In this document: piece by piece, positions 42,525 through 49,092 of the stretch | Numbering within the stretch: position 1 is the first letter of the stretch | How the letters are laid out: the number at the start of each line of letters is the position of its first letter | Source of the DNA: a virus | Virus record (IMG/VR): IMGVR_UViG_3300042889_002114 | Location: 1-58,296 of that record | Direction: 5' to 3' (one strand) | Length of the DNA: 58,296 nucleotides | Program-made: the position numbers and the translations under genes | Notes under the pieces: model-generated | The model's input: the letters and a program-made list of their open reading frames with translations, nothing else | Told to the model about the DNA's origin: nothing | Databases searched by the model: none

Positions 42525-42935
42525 ATGGACCATAGGATACCACCTAAACCCACTAGCTATGACTCTGCCCCCAAGGGCACTTGTCGCTGGTGCAACAATC
42601 CCATCCTGGGGAAAACTGGTAAGCCAAACGTGAGAGCGTCTTGGCATCCCAAATGTGTGAATGAGTACAAGTTGATTCACTGGCCGGGTGTAACCCGCCG
42701 CGCAGTCTTCAAGCGTGACCGTGGTGTCTGTGCATCATGTGGACATCAATGTGCCCGTAAGGGCAAGGACGTCTGGCATATGGACCACATCAAGCCTCTG
42801 ATTGAGTCGCTCGGTGATCTCAAGTTTTGGAAGTTGCCGAATCTACAGACGTTGTGTCAACGATGCCACTTCGCGAAGACGGGACGAGAAGCGACCGCCA
42901 GAGCCGAGGCCAGACGACAAGAAAAGCAATCATAA
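42525..42935 (+). CDS. HNH homing endonuclease
   Basis: 136 residues from ATG 42525. A Cys-rich N-terminal part (C-x2-C at CRWC, then WHPKC) is followed by VTRRAVFKRDRGVCASCG, WHMDHIKPL (the H-N-H metal site) and LPNLQTLCQRCHFAKT. HNH free-standing nucleases cut cognate phages and spread their own gene. The late box four bases upstream makes it a self-contained mobile gene. Confidence 0.85.
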   Translation: MDHRIPPKPTSYDSAPKGTCRWCNNPILGKTGKPNVRASWHPKCVNEYKLIHWPGVTRRAVFKRDRGVCASCGHQCARKGKDVWHMDHIKPLIESLGDLKFWKLPNLQTLCQRCHFAKTGREATARAEARRQEKQS

Positions 42936-43091
42936 GCCCTTCTTTTCACGACGAAGGTTCTTGATGTCAGTCTCGATGCTTTCCGTGGAATCCGAGGCTA
43001 CTTCCTCGTCCGCGTTGTAGCCCATAACGGCTAGGCAGTTCACTGGTAGATCTTTCCACCAACTCTCCGGCATGATTTCTAGTGCTCTCAT
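42930..43091 (-). CDS. Small acidic protein (53 aa)
   Basis: Reverse strand. I take ATG at 43091 because a reverse late box (GATAAATA, 43097-43104) lies five bases before it; the frame is open to 43160. Acidic middle (NADEEVASDSTESIETD) and basic end. Overlaps the HNH stop by six bases. Confidence 0.5.
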   Translation of the reverse strand: MRALEIMPESWWKDLPVNCLAVMGYNADEEVASDSTESIETDIKNLRREKKGL

Positions 43092-43154
43092 GTGGGTATT
43101 TATCACAGTATTTAATGGCTTGCTCTGAAGCTGCTTTTCGCATACATTGGCACC

Positions 43155-43625
43155 ATGCAAGCCAGATCAGCAAACGTCGTTAACTATCGCCATCGAGTCT
43201 CGCTGGACCTTCTAGCTAGGGACCTCGATCGGGTGCTATCCAAACAGCAGAAGCAAGTCATCACCCTCGAGTTGATCGAGAAGGGATTGATGTTGATGCC
43301 TTGGTGGCTCCGGCTTATTAAGCTCGCCTGCTCAGCTGACAAGTGGAAGTTGGTCATGTACCGCGTGTGGGATCAACACGATGACCTCCTGGATTCGATG
43401 TGGCGCGACTCAATGACCCACATGACTCGGGGCAAGGATCGTGTGGACCCCAAGAGTGCTGGTGGCTACAACGGTGACGAGATGAAGATCTTCACTGATC
43501 TATTGGACCGAGTGGGTTACATGCCGGGTAACAACCTGGTGATGACCGCGTTGCGGGATGGCTTCTTCCAGGACAGCGGACTGGCCACAGCCCAGCAACT
43601 CAAGGAAGAATTCAGCCTTGCTTGA
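43155..43625 (+). CDS. Hypothetical protein (156 aa)
   Basis: ATG 43155. Weak promoter-like TTGCTC/CATACA upstream. Helical, with a Trp-rich segment (LMPWWLRLIKLACSADKW). Unknown function. Overlaps the next gene by eight bases. Confidence 0.55.
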   Translation: MQARSANVVNYRHRVSLDLLARDLDRVLSKQQKQVITLELIEKGLMLMPWWLRLIKLACSADKWKLVMYRVWDQHDDLLDSMWRDSMTHMTRGKDRVDPKSAGGYNGDEMKIFTDLLDRVGYMPGNNLVMTALRDGFFQDSGLATAQQLKEEFSLA

Positions 43626-43926
43626 ATGGGGTGAACCCCGTGACATGTTGCTGGCTCCCAGAGACGGGAGGCAGATCATGTTGCTACTCAGTAATGGCTG
43701 GTTGGCACTGGCCCGCTATCCTCGCACTGAAACCGATAAGCCAGCAAGCGACCGCTATAATGTATGGTGGCAACTTACTGGCCAAGGCGATGTCATTGAT
43801 GCCTCGACATTCAAGGGACAGCCCACTGGATTATACCCAGTGGGCTGGTGGAATGTTCCTGATCAAGACTGGGCCTGGGAGACCGCCCAACGGCTTAGGC
43901 CTGAAGGATCATCTGGGCAACCTTAG
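43618..43926 (+). CDS. Small phage protein of the 'APRDG' type (102 aa)
   Basis: TTG 43618 after AAGGAAG; ATG 43645 is the alternative. The pattern LAPRDGRQIMLLLSNGWLAL..YPR.. and VGWWNVPDQDW resembles the common small phage family with W..I.TAPRDG-like starts. Those proteins have no firm function. Its end overlaps the convergent reverse gene by 32 bases. Confidence 0.6.
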   Translation: MLEWGEPRDMLLAPRDGRQIMLLLSNGWLALARYPRTETDKPASDRYNVWWQLTGQGDVIDASTFKGQPTGLYPVGWWNVPDQDWAWETAQRLRPEGSSGQP

Positions 43927-44398
43927 TGCCCGCTTCTTCGGCATCCATCGAGACATTGATTTCACCGCGGCTGTCTAGACCGGAAACGAAATCCAGCATG
44001 TCATCTTCACTATATAGCGCATCAATGCCCTCGTAGGACATCGCTACGTTGGCGACAGCCATCTGCCATTCGCGAGCATCAACGTTCTCGGCAACCGTTT
44101 CCATTTGACGGGGACGGGCCTTGAGGTGAACCTGGACCTGATACTCCGAACCATCTTGGAGATCGATGTTGATGTAGTTCATGCCGCTGCTACCATCGAC
44201 GTGGCCCACACGCGAGACATTGATATCGTTCTCGCCGTACTGATAGCCTTGTAGAAGTTCACGAATGGCCATGGTGACCTCTTCCGTGGTCAAGCCCTCA
44301 CCCTCGAATTCTTCGTCATCGCCGAATTCCAAGACTACTTGGTTGAAAGCATTCTCGAGAAGAGCTAGTGCTCTGTTAATCTTATCTGAATTGGCCAT
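43895..44398 (-). CDS. Hypothetical acidic protein (167 aa)
   Basis: Reverse strand, AGGAG before the ATG and a reverse late box (GATAAATA, 44420-44427) upstream. Acidic, with a beta-rich centre (MNYINIDLQDGSEYQVQVHLKA in part). Late, possibly structural. Family not recognised. Confidence 0.6.
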   Translation of the reverse strand: MANSDKINRALALLENAFNQVVLEFGDDEEFEGEGLTTEEVTMAIRELLQGYQYGENDINVSRVGHVDGSSGMNYINIDLQDGSEYQVQVHLKARPRQMETVAENVDAREWQMAVANVAMSYEGIDALYSEDDMLDFVSGLDSRGEINVSMDAEEAGTKVAQMILQA

Positions 44399-44452
44399 GG
44401 TGTCTCCTAGGGTTCAGGATATTTATCCAGAATAGGTAGAGTGGTAGATTTA

Positions 44453-44460
44453 GATAAATA
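44453..44460 (+). promoter_or_regulatory. Late promoter box, leaderless homing gene
   Basis: GATAAATA, five bases before ATG 44466. Confidence 0.65.
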
Positions 44461-44465
44461 GGAAC

Positions 44466-45053
44466 ATGAAACGAGTGTTCCTAAAAGACTTTGACTGGGT
44501 TGGGATTCAATCAGCATACGATTCAGGAATATCATGGCAAGGAATCATCGAGAAATTCAAGACGACTCCCACTAGCTTGAACAAAGCTGCGAAGCTTGGA
44601 TTGTTCAAAACTAGATCACAGAAGGAAGGTTCTGTGAGAGCGGCCGCCAGCCGTCCCAAACAAGTTCACACCGATGAATTCTGTCAGGCACAATCCCGTC
44701 GAGCCAAAGAACGTGGGTTGGGTGGTCAACGGAACAGTCACAAGATAGAATACAAGGGTGTGGTTTTAGATTCATCTTACGAGCTAGAGATGGCACAGAA
44801 TCTAGATGCTGCGGGTGTAAAATGGTCTCGCCCTGGCCGCTTCAAATGGATTGATGATTCGGGTGTGGATCACCATTATACGCCGGATTTCTACCTTCCC
44901 CATTATAATGTGTATCTCGATCCCAAACACAAGGGTTTGATTCCTCTCCACGCTAGGAAAATTGAATTGGTCCAGGAGCAGAATGACATAAGAGTTCTGG
45001 TTCTTACAAAAGAACAGTTGACGTGGGCTGCCGTACTCAGTTACGTTGGATAA
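44466..45053 (+). CDS. PD-(D/E)XK homing endonuclease
   Basis: 195 residues. The N-terminus (about 10-50) is a helix-turn-helix-like segment (IQSAYDSGISWQGIIEKF.. AAKLGLFKTRS) shared with two other copies. The nuclease core is YELEMAQ (E106), HYTPDFYLP (D141) and VYLDPK (D152, K154). I-Ssp6803I is a known PD-(D/E)XK homing enzyme that targets a tRNA gene. Here the gene ends 13 bases before tRNA-Ala, with a second late box across its stop. Confidence 0.85.
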   Translation: MKRVFLKDFDWVGIQSAYDSGISWQGIIEKFKTTPTSLNKAAKLGLFKTRSQKEGSVRAAASRPKQVHTDEFCQAQSRRAKERGLGGQRNSHKIEYKGVVLDSSYELEMAQNLDAAGVKWSRPGRFKWIDDSGVDHHYTPDFYLPHYNVYLDPKHKGLIPLHARKIELVQEQNDIRVLVLTKEQLTWAAVLSYVG

Positions 45054-45056
45054 ATA
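45049..45056 (+). promoter_or_regulatory. Late promoter box ahead of the tRNA array
   Basis: GATAAATA overlapping the homing gene stop, 10 bases before tRNA-Ala(TGC). Confidence 0.55.
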
Positions 45057-45066
45057 GGAACACACC

Positions 45067-45141
45067 GGGGACTTAGTGATAACGGTAGCACGCCAGATTT
45101 GCATTCTGGATGTAGGGGTTCGATTCCCCTAGTCTCCACCA
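45067..45141 (+). tRNA. tRNA-Ala(TGC)
   Basis: Acceptor GGGGACT/AGTCTCC with the G3-T70 pair that marks alanine tRNAs. Anticodon loop TTTGCAT, T-loop TTCGATT, A73, CCA. Confidence 0.95.
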
Positions 45142-45144
45142 ATA

Positions 45145-45179
45145 CTGGATGTCATCGGTTCGAATCCGTTATTCTCCAC
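45145..45179 (+). pseudogene. tRNA 3' fragment
   Basis: A T-arm (ATCGG-TTCGAAT-CCGTT) and acceptor strand ATTCTCC remain; no 5' half lies nearby. Remnant of a lost tRNA. Confidence 0.6.
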
Positions 45180-45418
45180 TTAGGTTCCACGCCAAGAGAT
45201 GCGTCTCTTGGCCCACTCCTGCTTTCGGGCGGAGATAGATAGCCCGGCGTGGCCACGCCGGGCTATCGCCATATAATGAGAGCCCTAGTGGTTTTCAAAG
45301 AATTCAGAAACATATTGCAACGCCACACACGGTAGTGCATTATGGATCAGTAGTCGGACGGAGACGCCCGGCGGACTTGGACGCAGAAAAGTTTCTGTAG
45401 AAAAGTTGAATTAAACGG
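45180..45418. other. Structured intergenic region, no gene seen
   Basis: About 240 bases with dense inverted repeats: CCAAGAGA/TCTCTTGG (45192-45211), a CTCC/GGAG hairpin, and a 30-base perfect palindrome (45238-45267). No ORF. Probably structured RNA or transcription stops. Confidence 0.45.
45238..45267. repeat. 30-bp perfect palindrome
   Basis: GATAGCCCGGCGTGG followed directly by its exact reverse complement. Forms a very stable hairpin or a symmetric protein site. Confidence 0.75.
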
Positions 45419-45446
45419 TTGACGTATCATCCGTTTGGTATAAATA
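45419..45446 (+). promoter_or_regulatory. Combined early/late promoter
   Basis: TTGACG (45419-45424) stands 16 bases before TAAATA, which is itself part of TATAAATA (45439-45446). It could serve host and late polymerase forms. Confidence 0.6.
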
Positions 45447-45501
45447 GAAATAACAGTCCAAGCCATTCCGGCGCGGACAACCTAAGGATTCGTAATCTAC
45501 T

Positions 45502-45681
45502 ATGTTCGACTCGTCCACCCTCTTTAGCAAAAAGCTCGCCGGTGCAAACCGTCGCGGCTGGTCGGCTGAGCGCGGCGGATGCGAACATAATGTGATTATG
45601 CCGTCCGCCTTGTATCAAAATCAGCCTACACAGCTGGTCAGCGATACAGGCACCCGGGGTTCTCCTGGAGGTTCTTGCTAA
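45502..45681 (+). CDS. Possible small protein (59 aa)
   Basis: ATG 45502, TAA 45679-45681. It lies between a promoter (45419-45446) and a terminator (45714-45744), which supports a transcript. The protein is basic and then Gly/Ser-rich (FSKKLAGANRRGWSAERGG, PSALYQNQPTQLVSDTG). A TAAGGA site is 13 bases upstream, a long spacing. The transcript could instead be noncoding. Confidence 0.4.
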   Translation: MFDSSTLFSKKLAGANRRGWSAERGGCEHNVIMPSALYQNQPTQLVSDTGTRGSPGGSC

Positions 45682-45713
45682 GAGGTAACTTTAAGCAAAA
45701 CACTTCTAGTAGT

Positions 45714-45744
45714 AAACGCCCCGGGCACCGAAAGGTCCCGGGGC
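45714..45744 (+). terminator. Rho-independent terminator
   Basis: CGCCCCGGG and CCCGGGGC pair around CACCGAAAGGT, followed by TTCTT. Confidence 0.75.
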
Positions 45745-45808
45745 TTCTTGCATCTGGACCCGACGGTAACGGGGCAGAAAATAAAATGCGGAAAACTTAA
45801 AAAGTTAG

Positions 45809-45837
45809 TTGACAGTGTTTTAGAAGTATGCTAAAAT
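45809..45837 (+). promoter_or_regulatory. Near-consensus sigma70 promoter
   Basis: TTGACA (45809-45814) and TAAAAT (45832-45837) with 17-base spacing. No ORF follows, so it drives RNA. Confidence 0.8.
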
Positions 45838-45843
45838 AGAATT

Positions 45844-46075
45844 CCGAAGGACTTAGGTCCCAAGGAGCAGTTGCTGGACTTAAACCAGCAGTGGTAAACG
45901 CGGAACGAGACTGCGGGATAGCCACTCAAAATAAACCCGAATGGGCGGTGCCGAGGATGAAACCCAGGTGATGGGGAGTAAAAATAGGTGGATGTATTGA
46001 ATCCACCGTGGGCAGTGAGAGGGAAACCTCTCGCAAGCGGATCCGTCTAAAGTGCTAGACAACATATTCCGCTTA
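45844..46075 (+). ncRNA. Structured RNA A (candidate)
   Basis: About 230 bases after a near-consensus promoter and before tRNA-Pro, with no ORF. Stems seen: TGCTGG/CCAGCA closing a 7-base loop ACTTAAA, GGTGGAT/ATCCACC, GAGAGG/CCTCTC, and AAGCGGA/TCCGCTT. The ACTTAAA hairpin followed by GTGG is shared with the candidate RNA at 56.4 kb. Confidence 0.5.
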
Positions 46076-46098
46076 TCAATAAAAAAGGCCAAAGTTTT

Positions 46099-46176
46099 CA
46101 GCGTGTAGGGGAGTCTGGAGTCCCTGCCACCTCGGGAAGGTGGAGATCGCAGGTTCAAATCCTGCTACGCTGACCA
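46099..46176 (+). tRNA. tRNA-Pro(GGG), C33
   Basis: Acceptor CAGCGTG/TACGCTG, with C1-G72 and A73 as usual for Pro. Stem CCACC/GGTGG closes loop TCGGGAA, so position 33 is C instead of the near-universal U. T-loop TTCAAAT. Confidence 0.88.
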
Positions 46177-46222
46177 AGATTTATATCCAGGCTGAGCGGC
46201 ACTCATAAGTCCTGGACGATAT

Positions 46223-46297
46223 GCTTCTGTAGCACAATGGCTAGTGCAACGAGCTGATAACTCGTAGATTCAGGTTCGATTCCTGGCAGAAGTACCA
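46223..46297 (+). tRNA. tRNA-Ile(GAT)
   Basis: Acceptor GCTTCTG/CAGAAGT, anticodon loop CTGATAA, T-loop TTCGATT, CCA encoded. Confidence 0.93.
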
Positions 46298-46306
46298 ACA
46301 CAATAT

Positions 46307-46391
46307 GCGGTTGTGATGAAACTGGTAGACTTGCTGCACTCAGAATGCAGTGCCTTCGGGCGTGGTGGTTCGAATCCACTCAGCCGCACCA
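46307..46391 (+). tRNA. tRNA-Leu(CAG)
   Basis: Class II with variable arm TGCC-TTCG-GGCG. Anticodon loop CTCAGAA, acceptor GCGGTTG/CAGCCGC. Confidence 0.95.
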
Positions 46392-46395
46392 ACAC

Positions 46396-46469
46396 GTGAT
46401 CATAGTTCAATTTCAGAGAACGCCGGCCCTGGGCTGGAAGTGCGGGGGAAGATCCCGCTGATTGCACCA
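46396..46469 (+). tRNA. tRNA-like gene with aberrant anticodon and T loops
   Basis: Acceptor GTGATCA/TGATTGC, a good D-arm (GTTC..GAAC) and T-stem GCGGG/CCCGC, with ACCA. But the T-loop is GGAAGAT, with none of the conserved bases, and the anticodon stem CCGGC/GCTGG leaves only CCTGG. With one pair opened the loop CCCTGGG would read CTG (Gln). May be a degenerate or specialised RNA. Confidence 0.55.
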
Positions 46470-46479
46470 ACTCTTTCAT

Positions 46480-46556
46480 TCCCATTGGTCCCTGTCGGTA
46501 GGGGAGCGACACTGTTAATGTCGATGTTGTAGGTTCGAGTCCTACATTGGGAGCCA
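46480..46556 (+). tRNA. tRNA-Asn(GTT) copy 1
   Basis: Anticodon loop CTGTTAA, T-loop TTCGAGT, G73, CCA. One acceptor mismatch (6-67). Confidence 0.92.
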
Positions 46557-46571
46557 ACATTCACCTTTTAT

Positions 46572-46647
46572 TCCTGTTTAGTCATCTTGGTGAGGGCGTC
46601 CGGCTGTTAACCGGAATAGGCTGGTTCGAACCCAGCAACAGGAGCCA
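46572..46647 (+). tRNA. tRNA-Asn(GTT) copy 2
   Basis: Acceptor TCCTGTT/AACAGGA, anticodon loop CTGTTAA, T-loop TTCGAAC. Confidence 0.95.
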
Positions 46648-46655
46648 ACATTTAT

Positions 46656-46692
46656 GCGCGGTCGACAGGAGGTGGTTCCTGCCAGGTCTCCG
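46656..46692 (+). pseudogene. tRNA 5' half before the GIY-YIG gene
   Basis: Acceptor strand GCGCGGT, a D-arm (CAGGA..TCCTG) and the 5' anticodon stem, broken off in the anticodon loop where CTAAATA begins. No matching 3' half (ACCGCGC) found in the window. Confidence 0.65.
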
Positions 46693-46699
46693 CTAAATA
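46692..46699 (+). promoter_or_regulatory. Late promoter box at the tRNA break point
   Basis: GCTAAATA, starting exactly where the tRNA half ends. Confidence 0.6.
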
Positions 46700-46704
46700 C
46701 TGGT

Positions 46705-47259
46705 ATGCGATATACCATTTACAAAATCACGAATTTGCTCAACGGTAAGTTCTATATCGGGAAGCACCAAACCTCTAATCCACTTGATGGATATTTTGGT
46801 TCGGGGCGGGCACTGAAGAGTGCCATCAAGCTTCACGGTAAAGAGAACTTCACCAAAGAGATACTCTTCGAGTTTGACTCAGAAGAGGAAATGAATGCCA
46901 AGGAGCGCGATCTCATTACCCTAGAGTTGGTTAATGATCCAGCATCCTATAACATGGCAGTTGGTGGTGAAGGTGGTCCTCACTTCAAAGGGCGACAACA
47001 TTCATCGGAAACCAAAGAACGAATTAGCCAGAGCTTAACAGGAAAGCAAGCCGCCTCGGTGTCCGAAGAGACCCGAGCAAAGCTTTCGGAGAAGAGCAAG
47101 GGTAACAAAAGTAAAACTGGTCAACAGACCTCGGAAGAGGTTAAGGCTAAGATAGCCAAGTCAATGACCGGTAAGAAACACAGTGAAGAAACCAAACAGA
47201 AGCTGCGAGAAGCTCGTTTGAGAACACTGGACAAGTCGCGGGTAGGACAAGACAGTTAG
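46705..47259 (+). CDS. GIY-YIG homing endonuclease with NUMOD3 repeats
   Basis: 184 residues from ATG 46705, six bases after a late box; the frame opens earlier inside the tRNA half. The catalytic domain begins YTIYKITNLLNGKFYIGKH (GIY-YIG) with E near residue 75. The C-terminal part holds three NUMOD3-like DNA-binding repeats (HSSETKERISQSLTGK type). The stop lies inside the D-loop of the next tRNA-Met gene. Confidence 0.9.
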   Translation: MRYTIYKITNLLNGKFYIGKHQTSNPLDGYFGSGRALKSAIKLHGKENFTKEILFEFDSEEEMNAKERDLITLELVNDPASYNMAVGGEGGPHFKGRQHSSETKERISQSLTGKQAASVSEETRAKLSEKSKGNKSKTGQQTSEEVKAKIAKSMTGKKHSEETKQKLREARLRTLDKSRVGQDS

Positions 47260-47314
47260 TCGCCAGCCTCATAAGCTGGATATCTGGTAGTTGCGAGCAC
47301 TACACCCGCTCCCA
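47238..47314 (+). tRNA. tRNA-Met(CAT) copy 1, atypical T-loop
   Basis: Anticodon loop CTCATAA with stem CAGC/GCTG. T-stem GTAGT/ACTAC closes loop TGCGAGC (G55 in place of U55). Six-pair acceptor. Its first 22 bases are coding sequence of the GIY-YIG gene. Could be elongator Met or a CAT-Ile tRNA. Confidence 0.8.
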
Positions 47315-47318
47315 TTCC

Positions 47319-47341
47319 AAGCTGGAGATGACAACCAGCTT
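47319..47341 (+). terminator. Hairpin between tRNAs
   Basis: AAGCTGG and CCAGCTT around AGATGACAA, then TATA. Could be a processing site. Confidence 0.5.
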
Positions 47342-47344
47342 TAT

Positions 47345-47419
47345 ACCACTGTACGCATCTGGTGAGGCGACTCCCCTGTCACGGGAATGAGGCGGGTTCG
47401 ATTCCCGTCAGTGGTGCCA
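47345..47419 (+). tRNA. tRNA-Asp(GTC) copy 1
   Basis: Acceptor ACCACTG/CAGTGGT, anticodon loop CTGTCAC, T-loop TTCGATT. Confidence 0.93.
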
Positions 47420-47427
47420 ACTTCTCT

Positions 47428-47504
47428 GCCCGTATCGTTCTTCTGGAGAGGTCACCTGCTCGACACGCAGGGTTAGGTGAGTTCGATTCTCACTGCGGGC
47501 ACCA
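47428..47504 (+). tRNA. tRNA-Val(GAC), C33
   Basis: Acceptor GCCCGTA/TGCGGGC. Stem CCTGC/GCAGG closes TCGACAC, so the base before the GAC anticodon is C. T-loop TTCGATT, A73, CCA. Confidence 0.88.
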
Positions 47505-47517
47505 ACAAGTCATTCAT

Positions 47518-47591
47518 GGCTCGCGCGATGGAGTCGCGGCTGATCCTTACAAGATCGGCGTCACAGGGTTCGATTCCCTGACGGGCTACCA
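47518..47591 (+). tRNA. tRNA-Val(TAC)
   Basis: Anticodon loop CTTACAA within GATC/GATC, T-arm CAGGG-TTCGATT-CCCTG. Acceptor is imperfect (GGCTCGC/ACGGGCT). Confidence 0.85.
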
Positions 47592-47597
47592 AATACT

Positions 47598-47672
47598 GGA
47601 CTGGGGTCCCCATGGTGGGGAAGCACACTCTTAATGTGCCCGTCGAGGGTTCGATCCCCTCCTAGTCCTCCA
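47598..47672 (+). tRNA. tRNA-Lys(CTT) copy 1
   Basis: Acceptor GGACTGG/CTAGTCC, anticodon loop CTCTTAA, T-loop TTCGATC. Confidence 0.93.
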
Positions 47673-47679
47673 ACATCAC

Positions 47680-47756
47680 GGACCTGTAGCACAATTGGTA
47701 GTTGCGGGGGCCTCTTAAGCCCTAGGTTGTCGGTTCGACCCCGACCAGGTTCACCA
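47680..47756 (+). tRNA. tRNA-Lys(CTT) copy 2
   Basis: Acceptor GGACCTG/CAGGTTC, anticodon loop CTCTTAA, T-loop TTCGACC, A73. Confidence 0.95.
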
Positions 47757-47782
47757 AAGACCTAGCTCTGCTAGGCACTAAC

Positions 47783-47865
47783 GGGAAGGTAAAGCCGATG
47801 GTTTCGGCAGGCAGTCTGTAAAACTGCTCTTTCGGGGAGTGGATCGTAACCGCACCTTCCCACCA
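47783..47865 (+). tRNA. tRNA-Tyr(GTA), A54/T58 T-loop
   Basis: Acceptor GGGAAGG/CCTTCCC, stem GCAGT/ACTGC with loop CTGTAAA, variable arm TCTTTCGGGGA. The T-loop is ATCGTAA: A54 and T58 replace the usual T54 and A58. Confidence 0.92.
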
Positions 47866-47869
47866 ATAT

Positions 47870-47952
47870 GCACCAGTAACCGAGAGTCATATGGGTATGG
47901 CGGGAGGCTTTTAATCTCCTGGTAGGGGGATCGTAACCTCACTGGTGTGCCA
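47870..47952 (+). tRNA. tRNA-Lys(TTT), A54/T58 T-loop
   Basis: Acceptor GCACCAG/CTGGTGT, stem GGAGG/TCTCC with loop CTTTTAA. T-loop ATCGTAA on a four-pair T-stem. The D-region is longer than usual. Confidence 0.85.
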
Positions 47953-47964
47953 ATAAAATCAAAT

Positions 47965-48035
47965 GGCTAGGGTACTGGGTACGCGAGACTCTCATAAGGT
48001 CTTGTTGCCGGGATCGTAACCCGGACTAGCCTCCA
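47965..48035 (+). tRNA. tRNA-Met(CAT) copy 2, A54/T58 T-loop
   Basis: Acceptor GGCTAG/CTAGCC, anticodon loop CTCATAA with stem AGACT/GGTCT. The T-stem CCGGG/CCCGG is perfect and closes ATCGTAA, so the odd loop is not an alignment error. Confidence 0.88.
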
Positions 48036-48039
48036 ACAT

Positions 48040-48116
48040 GCCCGCGTGACGTAACTGGTAAACGTGTCACGCTTAGACCGTGAATTCTGGAGGTTCGAAT
48101 CCTCTCGCGGGCACCA
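48040..48116 (+). tRNA. tRNA-Leu(TAG) with short variable loop
   Basis: Acceptor GCCCGCG/CGCGGGC, stem TCACG/CGTGA with loop CTTAGAC (TAG), T-loop TTCGAAT. Leucine tRNAs normally have a long variable arm; this has only ATTCT. Confidence 0.85.
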
Positions 48117-48123
48117 AAGCTGA

Positions 48124-48154
48124 TGGAGATTAGTGTAGCTGGTAACATACCGCA
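48124..48154 (+). pseudogene. tRNA-Gln 5' half before a homing gene
   Basis: TGGAGAT, TA and the D-arm GTGTAGCTGGTAACAT match the intact tRNA-Gln at 48773 closely. It ends at ACTAAATA, where the homing gene unit begins. Confidence 0.7.
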
Positions 48155-48161
48155 CTAAATA
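48154..48161 (+). promoter_or_regulatory. Late promoter box at the tRNA break point
   Basis: ACTAAATA, with ATG 48166 four bases after it. Confidence 0.65.
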
Positions 48162-48165
48162 CAGT

Positions 48166-48768
48166 ATGATCATACAGCTCAAAAACAAATCATTGGTCCT
48201 TGAAGACCTGCAGAAATACTATGATGAAGGTCATAGTGTTGCGGCAACTGCCAAAGAGTTTGGTATTTCAAGTAGAACATTGATGAGGTTAAAAGCTAGT
48301 CACGGGTTTGTAACCAGGGACAAGTCAGCTGCATTGGTAGTATCCAATGCAAAGTATCCTAGAACCTTCAGCGAAGCTCAACGTGGTGTGCTTAGAACTC
48401 ACATGGAACGTCGGCTTGCTAATGGAACATATCCAACTCTTGGTAGGTCAAATCGGAAGATCGGGAAGCCATCATATCCGGAGACCTTCTTCAAGGAAGT
48501 GATCGAAAACGAGTTTACAGACAAACGCTACGAGGCGGAACATCCATTTGGATCCTTCTCCTTAGATTTTGCCTGGTTGCACTTGAAGAAGTGCATTGAG
48601 ATTGACGGTGAACAACATTTTGCTTCGCAAGAAGCGATTGATCGTGACTGTCGAAAAGATGCTTTCCTCGCCACAAACGGCTGGAAAGTATTTAGAATAC
48701 GGTGGAAGGATTTCTACAAAGATCCAAAGCCGCTCATCCTTCTTGTGAAGCAATTCATAGAAGAATGA
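48166..48768 (+). CDS. Vsr/DUF559-like homing endonuclease
   Basis: 200 residues. An N-terminal helix-turn-helix (LQKYYDEGHSVAATAKEFGI.. SSRTLMRLKASHGFVTR) resembles the other tRNA-borne enzymes. The C-terminal nuclease is of the Vsr/DUF559 type: SFSLDFAW, KKCIEIDGEQHF, DRDCRKDAFLATNGWKVFRI. Such EDxHD/PD-(D/E)XK proteins are a known class of phage homing enzymes. It ends four bases before tRNA-Gln(CTG). Confidence 0.85.
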   Translation: MIIQLKNKSLVLEDLQKYYDEGHSVAATAKEFGISSRTLMRLKASHGFVTRDKSAALVVSNAKYPRTFSEAQRGVLRTHMERRLANGTYPTLGRSNRKIGKPSYPETFFKEVIENEFTDKRYEAEHPFGSFSLDFAWLHLKKCIEIDGEQHFASQEAIDRDCRKDAFLATNGWKVFRIRWKDFYKDPKPLILLVKQFIEE

Positions 48769-48772
48769 TTAT

Positions 48773-48847
48773 TGGAGATTGGTGTAAACGGTAACATCGA
48801 CGCCTCTGAAGCGTTTGTCCTAGGTTCGAACCCTAGATCTCCAGCCA
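48773..48847 (+). tRNA. tRNA-Gln(CTG)
   Basis: Acceptor TGGAGAT/ATCTCCA, stem GACGC/GCGTT with loop CTCTGAA, T-loop TTCGAAC. Confidence 0.95.
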
Positions 48848-48860
48848 ACTAGTCATTCAT

Positions 48861-48934
48861 TGGGGAATGGTGTAAAGGTAGCATAACTGACTTTGAATCA
48901 GTTGGATCACGTTCGATACGTGGTTCCCCAGCCA
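48861..48934 (+). tRNA. tRNA-Gln(TTG)
   Basis: Acceptor TGGGGAA/TTCCCCA, anticodon loop CTTTGAA, T-loop TTCGATA. Confidence 0.93.
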
Positions 48935-49013
48935 ATAGGCCTTAGAGGATTTAGGGGATTAGGCACCCCACACCGGGATCACGAAAGTGACCGCATCTAC
49001 GGTTCCTCACTAT

Positions 49014-49085
49014 GCTGTTGTGGGGTGGCTCTCACGCTTGGTTGTGTCCCAGGTGGTTTCGGTTCGACTCCGAACAACAGTACCA
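49014..49085 (+). tRNA. tRNA-His(GTG) copy 1
   Basis: Stem CTTGG/CCAGG closes loop TTGTGTC (GTG). Acceptor GCTGTTG/CAACAGT with A73 and T, not G, at -1. T-loop TTCGACT. A73 without G-1 is the histidine variant of many Alphaproteobacteria. Confidence 0.82.
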
Positions 49086-49092
49086 ATATCAT

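Noticed and set aside
45445-45745. Possible tmRNA
   Set aside because: The unit has a promoter and terminator, but no tRNA-like ends with T-arm and CCA and no clear tag frame that would mark tmRNA.
45844-46075. Possible RNase P RNA or group I intron
   Set aside because: I looked for the conserved core segments of both and did not find them.
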